Assembly (NCBI GenBank): GCA_031553775.1
Contig: JAVBLA010000012.1
Coordinates: 62,001 to 126,000, forward strand
Direction: 5' to 3'
Source of the DNA: JAISFI01 sp031553775
GTDB lineage: Bacteria; Bacteroidota; Bacteroidia; Bacteroidales; Azobacteroidaceae
DNA length: 64,000 bases
Every line of letters starts with the position of its first letter. Within the stretch, counting starts at the first letter, position 1. Shown one piece after another: positions 8,506 to 16,318 of the stretch. The notes under the pieces were generated by a model. It had not been told where the DNA came from. It ran no database searches and saw only the letters and a list, made by a program, of their open reading frames with translations. The translations under genes were made by a program, and so were the position numbers.

Positions 8506-8722
8506 TCTTATATGTAACAGTTATTAGTATTCATTTAAAAAGGTGTTCATATGGAAAAAACTTTTACTACTTCAATTTTCCGGAGATAATTAGTATTACT
8601 CATTCTACAAATCTGAACGTTTTGAGTAGCAAGAGCAAAGGCCAAACTTGTTTGGAGTTTGCCGGGTCATGAAAAACGGCAGTTTGTTAGTGTCACCCAT
8701 CTTTTAATATGTAACATATACC

Positions 8723-8923
8723 ATGTTAGACAATCTGATCGCAAAATATTTAGCCGACTCAATCACTCCGGAAGAGTACCGGGAGTTGGTTTCGAAGTTA
8801 AAGGAGAGTGCTGAAAATCGTAAGATTTTTGCAGACCACAAAAATAACTGGACAATTGCCGGATTGGTTTTGGAATGGAAAAAACTGCAGGAAAAAAAAC
8901 AGGCAGTAGAATCTAATGGATAA
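8723..8923 (+). CDS. Stand-alone FecR-like anti-sigma N-terminal stub
   Basis: This 66-residue protein has the pattern of the cytoplasmic N-terminal domain of FecR anti-sigma factors (LDNLIAKYLADSITPEEYRE, then an ENRKIFADHKNNW segment). It ends there with a normal stop: there is no transmembrane helix and no periplasmic FecR domain, and only 30 bases separate it from SusC, so no remnant follows. It sits where a full-length fecR would be expected, between the ECF sigma gene and SusC. It could be a soluble anti-sigma factor that binds the sigma encoded just upstream, or the decayed remainder of one. The intact frame and the short gap to SusC favour a functional peptide. Confidence 0.6.
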   Translation: MLDNLIAKYLADSITPEEYRELVSKLKESAENRKIFADHKNNWTIAGLVLEWKKLQEKKQAVESNG

Positions 8924-8953
8924 GAAAACATAACAGAATAAATTTTTTACATT

Positions 8954-11900
8954 ATGAGAATGAACAATCAAACTTTACAGCTGAAGAGGCAAACGGTATC
9001 TGCATTTTACAGGCAGGCCGGTTTGATTTTGTGCCTGATGGCTATCTCTTTCTCTGTTTGGGCATCTCCGGAAAAGGCATCTGCCGTAAAATCACCGGAA
9101 GCGCAGCAGCAGGAAACGTTTACCGTGAAAGGTGTCGTAAAAGATGAAACCGGAGAAACACTTCCCGGGGTAGCTATTGCGGTAAAAGGGACCGCGCTTG
9201 GAACCGTTACGGATTTAGATGGTCAATATTCTATTCAGGTGCCGAAAGGATCGGTATTAAGTTTTTCCTATATGGGGTATGAAACGATTACAAAAAAAGT
9301 CGATAATCCGGCTCCGATTAATCTTACAATGCAAACTTCAGCGATTGCCATCGAAGAAGTGGTGGTAACAGCTATGGGGGTGAAGGCAGAGAAGAAGAAA
9401 TTGAATTTTGCGGTGCAGAGTTTAGGAGAGGATCAAGTTACTGCAGGGCAGTCGACTAATTTTGTAAAAACCTTGCAAGGGAAAATAGCAGGAGTACAGA
9501 CTTCAAATACCGGAGGTGCCGTTAATGCATCTACTAATATAGTTATCCGGGCGATTTCTTCTATCAATCCGTCGCAAAGCAATGAACCCTTGTTTATTGT
9601 AGATGGAATGCCGGTGAGGGGTGGTGGCACGGCTGCCGGAGATATTAACCCTAATGATATTGAAAATGTAACTGTATTGAAAGGTGCGGCCGCTTCTGCC
9701 TTGTACGGGCAGGATGGAGCCAATGGGGTAATCATGATCACGACTAAAACTGCACAGGCGGGGAAGATGGTAGTGAATGGAAATGTTAGTATTCAGTTGG
9801 ATAATGTAGCAAATGCTCCTGAAATTCAACAGATGTTTATTCCTGGGGCTAGAGGCTTTATTCCTCTCAATCAACAAATAGGAGGATGGGGTCCATTACT
9901 CTATCCGGGTGAACAAGTATACGATAATATCGGAAATTATTTTCAAACCGGACTTTTGCAGAAATATGATCTAAATGCTTCCGGAGGTACCGAAAAATTT
10001 AAAACCTATGCATCTGTTAATTTTTTGAATCATGAAGGAGTTGTTCCCAAAGAATATAAAAACCGCTTGGGGTTATTGCTGAAAGGAAATTTTGAAATAT
10101 CCAAAACAGTAAATCTTACTTTACAAAATAACTATATTGAAAATCAATCACGAGGAGCCAGCATGGGAAACCTTTATTCCTGGCCGATTAATGACAATAT
10201 GGAGAATTATAAAAATTCGGATGGGTCCATTAGATGGGTTCATGATATGAGTGGTATGGATGGGACGGAAAAAATTGCAGTTCCCATGAATCCCTATTGG
10301 GGAAGATATGAGGATTATGGGAAAAGTCAATCGACTAGGAATATATTGCAAGGTGCGTTGGAGTGGAAACCTATTAAAGACCTGTCATTAAGCACAAAAG
10401 TGAGTTATGATAGAAAATTTTCCACCTATGATGGATATTCTACTCCCAGATTCACTGCTGCTGATTTTCCAGATATCGCAAGAGAGCAGGAAGATGGCAG
10501 TATTATTTATGAAAAAGATGAAACCTTGGAGAAAAATAAATCATTGGCAGGAGAATACCTGTATCAGCCGAGTAATAATTATTTGTTAACCTTCCAGGCT
10601 TTGGGATCCTATAACCTCAACATCAAAAAAGATTTTGACTTAGGCTTTTTGCTTGGATTTGAAATGACCAATAATAAAGGGGAAGAAGCCACAATGGGAG
10701 GCGCCCAGTTTGTTTTACCGGGAGATTTCTACAGCATACAAAACATAGGGTTTATAACCACGGATACTCAATATGATTATGGGATGCGTTTGTATCATTT
10801 TGATGAAAATAAATTTGGTTACTTCGGAGAACTTCGGTTCGATTATAAAGGGATAGCCAACATCAGTGGTACCGGAAGGTTTGATATGTCGTCTACACTG
10901 ACTCAAAAAACGTATTTTTATCCGTCTGTAACTGCAGGATTAACTTTCTCAGAACTATTCGGAATTGCCGGAGATGTTTTTTCATATGGAAAATTGAGAG
11001 GAAACTGGGCAAAAGTAGGAAAATGTGCTCCTCGTTATCGTTTTGACAGGAATTTCAAACAATGGTCTACTTTTCCTGACGGAGGTTTCGGTTTAGATGC
11101 AACTGTAGGTTCGGCAAATAACATTGACCCTGAAATGACTAGCACCTGGGAAGTGGGAGCAGACCTTCGTTTCTTTAATAATAAAACCCGCTTGGAAGTA
11201 GTATATTACAAAACAACAGTTGAAAACCAGATTGTTACAGTCAGGGTATCTCCAGCTTCCGGTATGATTTTACAAACACGTAATGAAGGGGCTGTTTCCA
11301 ATAAAGGAATGGAAATTACTATAGGACAAGATATCTTTTCTAATAGAGATTTCAAATGGAATGCGGATTTGAACTTTTCATATAATAGGGGTCGGGTAGA
11401 AAATTTGCCAGATGAACTTAATGAAATCCAGGGAACACAGTATGGAGATATTTTCCCTACGGCTTATCTTCATGGATCAACGACATCCATATTCGGAAAA
11501 GATTATGAAAGAAGTCCGGATGGAAAAATTGTTTGCGATGAAACAGGCCGACCCATTATCAGCAGCGTGAAAGGAACAATTATTGGGGATAGAGAGCCTG
11601 ATTTTATCATGGGATTAACAAACACATTCTCCTGGAAAGATTTATCGTTCTCATTCTTATTAGATGGAAGAAAAGGTGGAGATGTGGCAAATATTACTGC
11701 TCGTTCACTGTTCTCGAACGGACAGCATAAATCACTTGAAAAATACAGAAATAGAGAGGTTATCTTTGATGGTGTGGTGAAGCAATCTGATGGAACTTAT
11801 CTTCCTAATGAAAAGCCTGTTATCATGAATCAGAGGAATATGATAGATTTGTTTTACAATGTTAGTTCTAACTTCATTGAAGATGGGTCCTATATCCGTC

Positions 11901-12130
11901 TGACTTATGTTACAGTATCGTATGATTTTCAGAAATTTTTGAAAAAAACGCCAATTAAGAATTTGAAATTGGCGGCGACAGGACAAAATTTGTTATTATT
12001 TACCAAATATACCGGATCTGATCCTCAGATTGGTGCCGGGTCTGCTTCTGGCACTGGTAGTTTTGGAATAGATAATTCCAGCATACCGAATGTGCGTAGT
12101 TTCAACTTCTCGTTAACAGCAACTTTTTAA
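8954..12130 (+). CDS. SusC/RagA-family TonB-dependent outer-membrane transporter
   Basis: This 1058-residue protein has a signal peptide (to about 37), a carboxypeptidase-D-like regulatory domain (about 52-120; GVVKDETGETLPGVAIAVKG), a SusC-type TonB-box region (EEVVVTAMGVKAEKKKL near 135), a plug (LFIVDGMPV, VLKGAAASALYG) and a long beta-barrel ending in a C-terminal Phe. It imports oligosaccharide captured by the partner SusD, powered by TonB. There is no secretin/TonB N-terminal (STN) domain, the part that normally signals to a FecR anti-sigma factor, so the usual trans-envelope relay from this ECF factor seems absent. The gene is 30 bases after the FecR stub and 10 bases before SusD. Peptidoglycan glycan or muropeptides are the likely cargo, by context. 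Confidence 0.93.
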   Translation: MRMNNQTLQLKRQTVSAFYRQAGLILCLMAISFSVWASPEKASAVKSPEAQQQETFTVKGVVKDETGETLPGVAIAVKGTALGTVTDLDGQYSIQVPKGSVLSFSYMGYETITKKVDNPAPINLTMQTSAIAIEEVVVTAMGVKAEKKKLNFAVQSLGEDQVTAGQSTNFVKTLQGKIAGVQTSNTGGAVNASTNIVIRAISSINPSQSNEPLFIVDGMPVRGGGTAAGDINPNDIENVTVLKGAAASALYGQDGANGVIMITTKTAQAGKMVVNGNVSIQLDNVANAPEIQQMFIPGARGFIPLNQQIGGWGPLLYPGEQVYDNIGNYFQTGLLQKYDLNASGGTEKFKTYASVNFLNHEGVVPKEYKNRLGLLLKGNFEISKTVNLTLQNNYIENQSRGASMGNLYSWPINDNMENYKNSDGSIRWVHDMSGMDGTEKIAVPMNPYWGRYEDYGKSQSTRNILQGALEWKPIKDLSLSTKVSYDRKFSTYDGYSTPRFTAADFPDIAREQEDGSIIYEKDETLEKNKSLAGEYLYQPSNNYLLTFQALGSYNLNIKKDFDLGFLLGFEMTNNKGEEATMGGAQFVLPGDFYSIQNIGFITTDTQYDYGMRLYHFDENKFGYFGELRFDYKGIANISGTGRFDMSSTLTQKTYFYPSVTAGLTFSELFGIAGDVFSYGKLRGNWAKVGKCAPRYRFDRNFKQWSTFPDGGFGLDATVGSANNIDPEMTSTWEVGADLRFFNNKTRLEVVYYKTTVENQIVTVRVSPASGMILQTRNEGAVSNKGMEITIGQDIFSNRDFKWNADLNFSYNRGRVENLPDELNEIQGTQYGDIFPTAYLHGSTTSIFGKDYERSPDGKIVCDETGRPIISSVKGTIIGDREPDFIMGLTNTFSWKDLSFSFLLDGRKGGDVANITARSLFSNGQHKSLEKYRNREVIFDGVVKQSDGTYLPNEKPVIMNQRNMIDLFYNVSSNFIEDGSYIRLTYVTVSYDFQKFLKKTPIKNLKLAATGQNLLLFTKYTGSDPQIGAGSASGTGSFGIDNSSIPNVRSFNFSLTATF

Positions 12131-12140
12131 AGGTACGATT

Positions 12141-13778
12141 ATGAAAGCAAAATATATAATATTCATTTGTGCCCTGTGCATAATGATTTCCGGATGTGAA
12201 GATCTTTTGTTCGACAATAAAAATCCGGACAAGGCATCAAAAATAACTCCGGAGCTGGGACTTCCTGTTTTGATTTTCTATTCAGCACAAACGAATTACG
12301 ATCATGCGGAATATGGAATATACCTTTCCCAAGCACTAACTACCGGAGGACGTAGCCAAGAAGGTGCTTATGGATACAAAAGTGGTTGGCAGCTTTTAAC
12401 CATGAACAGGCATCCACAATGGCGCAGGCATTTTTATGACATAGGAGCCAATGCAGAAGAAGTCATGAAGGCTGCGGAAGAGTCCGGAGCAAAAAATGTT
12501 ATTTTGATTGCAAGAACCATCCGGTTGATGTCTACCCAGTTGACCACTGATGTTTTTGGAGATATGCCATTGACGGAAGCTTACAAATCTAATTCTCCCA
12601 AATATGATACGCAGGAAAGTATCTATCAATGGATGTTGCAGGAAGCTGATGAATTGATCGGATTATATAATAATCCACAATGGAGAGATGCAGTTTCTAA
12701 TGTTTCAATTACCACTAAAATGGATCGTATATATTCTGGGGATTTAAACAAATGGAAACAGTTTACCATTGCTCTAAAAGCCAGGATATTATTACGAAAA
12801 CTTCCCAATTGGGAAAATACACCGGCTGTGTGTGATCTGATTATTAATACAGTGGATGCCGTTTTAGCCGATTGGACAGAGCCTACTTATACTTATGATA
12901 ATAAAGGAGGAACATCCAATTGCCCTTGGGGTCCTTCACAACCTATAATCAATTCATGGGAAAGCCGGGGAAATCTGTTAGACAAAGCGATTGTTTCCAA
13001 ATATTTCTGTAAAAATATAATGGGAGTTTATGATAATTATCATGCACAGAATGGAGCTTCAGAAGATCCCCGCTTAGAAAAAATGATGACAAGACGTGCT
13101 GGCCCGGTATCAGATCCTAGCCCACGATTCAGATATCTGGAAAATAACATTGGAATGCCGCTTACCTACCAGGAAAAAAATTACCCTGATTTGTTCTCTG
13201 GTCCATATGCTAAAAATGATGGATATATTCCATTGATGACAAAAGAAGAATTATTATTGATGAAAGCTGAGGCAACTTATTGGAAAGGAGATAAAATATC
13301 TGCAAGAGAACTAACTATTGAGGCTGCTCAGATTAGTATGGACAGATTTAAAGTTACCAATGTGAGGGCTAAAACATATTATTTTACAGGAACATATAAA
13401 GAGAAATATTTCCCGGAGGGAACAGCGTTTACTATTGGTCATGTTATGAGGCAAAAATATGTTTGCATGTACATGCAACCCGAGCAATGGAATGATATGC
13501 GAAGGTATTGTTATAGCAATAATAATAATCTGACTTATGATGGAGCTGTTGTTTATCCCGACTTAAGGCGCCCATATAATTTGTATGAACCCTATTGGAT
13601 GCGGGATAAGAATCCTGATGGAACAACAAAAGAAGTCTGGATCCAACGTATTAATTATGATCCTGAGACGGAAGAAAAGTATAACAGGCCCGAACTGGAA
13701 CGTTTGGGTGCTTTTAGGAGTGCCGATTGGTTGAAAAAACCGATGATATGGGCGATTTATACGGATGCACGCAAGTAA
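12141..13778 (+). CDS. SusD/RagB-family surface glycan-binding lipoprotein
   Basis: This 545-residue protein has a type II signal peptide with lipobox ISGC (Cys19), so it is a lipoprotein, expected at the outer surface. The segment after the cysteine (CEDLLFDNKNPDKASKITPE) and the TPR-like middle (IARTIRLMSTQLTTDVFGDM) fit the SusD-like_2 branch. It should form the lid of the SusC transporter encoded 10 bases upstream and choose the imported glycan. The C-terminal region carries the usual RPELERLGAFRSADWLKKPM-type ending. No enzymatic motif is visible. Confidence 0.9.
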   Translation: MKAKYIIFICALCIMISGCEDLLFDNKNPDKASKITPELGLPVLIFYSAQTNYDHAEYGIYLSQALTTGGRSQEGAYGYKSGWQLLTMNRHPQWRRHFYDIGANAEEVMKAAEESGAKNVILIARTIRLMSTQLTTDVFGDMPLTEAYKSNSPKYDTQESIYQWMLQEADELIGLYNNPQWRDAVSNVSITTKMDRIYSGDLNKWKQFTIALKARILLRKLPNWENTPAVCDLIINTVDAVLADWTEPTYTYDNKGGTSNCPWGPSQPIINSWESRGNLLDKAIVSKYFCKNIMGVYDNYHAQNGASEDPRLEKMMTRRAGPVSDPSPRFRYLENNIGMPLTYQEKNYPDLFSGPYAKNDGYIPLMTKEELLLMKAEATYWKGDKISARELTIEAAQISMDRFKVTNVRAKTYYFTGTYKEKYFPEGTAFTIGHVMRQKYVCMYMQPEQWNDMRRYCYSNNNNLTYDGAVVYPDLRRPYNLYEPYWMRDKNPDGTTKEVWIQRINYDPETEEKYNRPELERLGAFRSADWLKKPMIWAIYTDARK

Positions 13779-13802
13779 TAGTAGACAATAAAGATGATTA
13801 TT

Positions 13803-14654
13803 ATGAAAATGATAAAAACAATAGGATATATTATATTGCCTGTAATGGCTTTATATTTTACTGCATGTGAAAGGCATGATTTGTTGGATGATATTGCCAG
13901 AATTGGGCAACAGACTGCTTATGTTGACTGGACTCCGAAAGGGACTACTGTAAAAGCAGGTACGGATGTTCGTTTTGATGCACAATATTATACTTCCGGA
14001 GAGCCGGTAGATTTTTTGTCGGTATGGTATGGTGTTCAACGAACCATTGCGATGAATGCAACCTGTCCGATAGTGACCGGATTTAATTTTTCTTATTCTG
14101 TTAACTCTGTTTCGGTATCTCGCGTAGCCCAGGAAATAATCAGGTATTCTCATGATGAAACAACCTGGGATGTTCAGAAAAGGGCATATCAGTTTACCGG
14201 TAGTTTTCCTACCAGCAATACATTGGCTATGGTAGAGTGGAAAGAAGTATCTGTTTTTGATCAGGACAAATATGACGAACTCTTTCCGGATACATTTGCC
14301 GTGAATTTCCAAAACGGGTTGTATGCTCAGTTATCTTTAGATAAAAATATTTCTGACTATCGAAAAGTAATGGTAAGTACCGGTGTTTTGACCACCGAAC
14401 AGTTCGATATTTGTTTGGATTCTACTTATAATGAAAACTCTACTAAATTTGATAAATTTGTTAAACCGGATAAAGTAGAATATCTGAAAGTAGAATACTA
14501 TACCATTCCGTTTTCTACTCTTACATATAATACAACGGAATCGACATATCAGATCAGCTATTTGAAAAGTTTCACCTTGAATGCTACGTTCAGAGTAACA
14601 GATAAAAAACAGGTTCAGGGAATTGCTGATGAATATACAATAGAAATCAATTAA
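13803..14654 (+). CDS. Hypothetical surface lipoprotein of the SusCD operon
   Basis: I prefer the ATG at 13803 (283 residues), because the upstream in-frame ATG at 13794 has no room for a ribosome binding site. The lipobox FTAC gives Cys22, followed by charged residues (ERHD). The rest is beta-rich and of unknown family, with no catalytic motif I can recognise. Its place straight after SusD is where surface glycan-binding proteins are usually encoded, so an accessory binding role is likely but unproven. Confidence 0.75.
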   Translation: MKMIKTIGYIILPVMALYFTACERHDLLDDIARIGQQTAYVDWTPKGTTVKAGTDVRFDAQYYTSGEPVDFLSVWYGVQRTIAMNATCPIVTGFNFSYSVNSVSVSRVAQEIIRYSHDETTWDVQKRAYQFTGSFPTSNTLAMVEWKEVSVFDQDKYDELFPDTFAVNFQNGLYAQLSLDKNISDYRKVMVSTGVLTTEQFDICLDSTYNENSTKFDKFVKPDKVEYLKVEYYTIPFSTLTYNTTESTYQISYLKSFTLNATFRVTDKKQVQGIADEYTIEIN

Positions 14655-14665
14655 TTTTTACTGTC

Positions 14666-16318
14666 ATGAAATCTTTTATCAAATATGTACTATTCTCCGT
14701 TTTTATCTGCTGCCTTTTAACCGGATGTGTCGATAATGAGCCGGATTATGAGGTTTTTCCGAGTGACGGGATTGCATTTCAATATAAAGTTGAAGGTGAT
14801 TATGCGTTAGATTATTTGGTTGGATCGGTTATCAAATTCTCTAATACGTCGGAATGGGCCGGGACACCTGTTTGGGATTTCGGAGACGGATCTCAAACTG
14901 TTACGGGGGATGAGGTAACTCATCTGTACCAGGTTGCTGGAACGTACAATGTATCATTAACTATCGAAGGAAAAGGGAAACTTACGCAAAAACTGATGAT
15001 TAGTGATATTTTTCCTACAGTTTCTGTGGACCCGATTGAAGGAGGTATTTGTGAAGTGGGGATTACTTCGGTTCATTTTTCCGTAATCTTGCCTAATCCA
15101 CAGAATTTACCAGTGGAATATACCTGGATTTTTCCGGATGGAACCAAAAACTCAGACGGACAGCCTATCACGTCATCTGCTTTAACTGATCCCGGCGATG
15201 TAACATTTAGCAATATAGGGTCTCAGAAAGTAACTCTGAAGACTAAATTGGGAGGGCGTTCATTACAAGATGGAGTTCTGAATGTTCAGGTGGGGTATAC
15301 GCAAAATGTAAAAACTATTTATTATGCGGAAAAAGGAGGAAATATCATGGCTTTGAAACTGATTTCCAATCTTCCGGTCGGTACTAAAAACTACCCGTTC
15401 AATTTAGGAGTTAAATCCGGTCAGCATCCGCTTAATATTATTTTTTCCGATTCCTCTTTATATGTTATTGATGCAGGCAGACAATTTTATTATATCAATG
15501 ATGCGGATGGGAACCTGGGTGATGGAAGAATTTTCAGATTAGCCAAAGACGGAAGTTTGCAGGAAACTATGTTAACAAATAAAAAAGCGGCATTTGATGA
15601 CCCGTTTTATGGATATGCCGAGGGGGATTATCTGTATTTTTCTGATAGGAATACAGGTATTATGAAGATTCTTAAAACAGAGCGAAATTTGGCAATGGAC
15701 AAAACGGATCCTAAGCTTAGCTACTTTGTTCAAAATGCCACATTACAATATTATGGCGCAGGATGGGGTTATGGAGCTATAAATGCCTGCTTTACCAAAT
15801 TGAAAGATGGTACCTGGTGGTGGGCAAAAACGTATAATAATCAGAGTATTTTTAGATTCCAGAATAAGGATATTCTTCCTAATGCGATCTCACAGGGGGA
15901 TATTAATAAAATACCATTTCCGAGACTGTCCGATGACTTGTTTATCAAATCGTTTGTTGTAGATGAAGACAGGAGGATGGTATACTATGCTGTAAGAGAC
16001 AAAGGATTCTGCAAAGCAACTATAGAGCAGTTTACAGAAACCGGGGCTGGAAAAATCAATTCTTCCAACATCGGGACTTTGGTTTTGGAAATGATTTCTG
16101 ATAATGAGGGAGCAAGCAATGAGTATATAGACATCTGCCAAATGGTCCTGGATCCGGAAGACGGTTGTGTATATTTCGGTTACCGGAAGGGAGAAGGATC
16201 TACCATTGTTTCCGGTTTGAAACGCTACAACCCCGCAACAGATAAAGTAGAATCCGTAATCGATAATGTGAATATATACGGTGTGTCGATCAATCACACC
16301 AAATCGAAATTATTTTAA
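14666..16318 (+). CDS. PKD-domain lipoprotein with beta-propeller-like C-terminal half
   Basis: This 550-residue lipoprotein (lipobox LTGC, Cys21, then acidic residues typical of surface export) begins with a PKD domain at about 40-115 (WDFGDGSQTVTGDEVTHLYQ). A second Ig/PKD-like domain follows, and from about 215 a repeated beta-propeller-like region (YYAEKGGNIMALKL, LYVIDAGRQFYYINDADG). Its position after SusCD and the non-enzymatic modular build suggest a surface glycan-binding protein. The stop overlaps the next start as TAATG, so it is translationally coupled to the GHL10 enzyme downstream. This suggests the two are needed in similar amounts. Confidence 0.8.
   Translation: MKSFIKYVLFSVFICCLLTGCVDNEPDYEVFPSDGIAFQYKVEGDYALDYLVGSVIKFSNTSEWAGTPVWDFGDGSQTVTGDEVTHLYQVAGTYNVSLTIEGKGKLTQKLMISDIFPTVSVDPIEGGICEVGITSVHFSVILPNPQNLPVEYTWIFPDGTKNSDGQPITSSALTDPGDVTFSNIGSQKVTLKTKLGGRSLQDGVLNVQVGYTQNVKTIYYAEKGGNIMALKLISNLPVGTKNYPFNLGVKSGQHPLNIIFSDSSLYVIDAGRQFYYINDADGNLGDGRIFRLAKDGSLQETMLTNKKAAFDDPFYGYAEGDYLYFSDRNTGIMKILKTERNLAMDKTDPKLSYFVQNATLQYYGAGWGYGAINACFTKLKDGTWWWAKTYNNQSIFRFQNKDILPNAISQGDINKIPFPRLSDDLFIKSFVVDEDRRMVYYAVRDKGFCKATIEQFTETGAGKINSSNIGTLVLEMISDNEGASNEYIDICQMVLDPEDGCVYFGYRKGEGSTIVSGLKRYNPATDKVESVIDNVNIYGVSINHTKSKLF

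Larger units (their letters stand above)
8239..8722 (+). other. 484-base AT-rich non-coding region with operator, palindrome and structured leader
   Basis: No convincing gene is present. From left to right it holds an AT-rich stretch, candidate GntR site 2 (8447-8457), a palindrome (8454-8471), a possible ECF-type promoter (8483-8505) and about 210 bases of presumptive 5' leader. The leader contains two small hairpins: CCAAAC/GTTTGG at 8642-8655 and TGCCG/CGGCA at 8660-8681. Two 12-codon ORFs (ATG at 8551 and 8669) are present in it, too short to judge. Confidence 0.5.
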
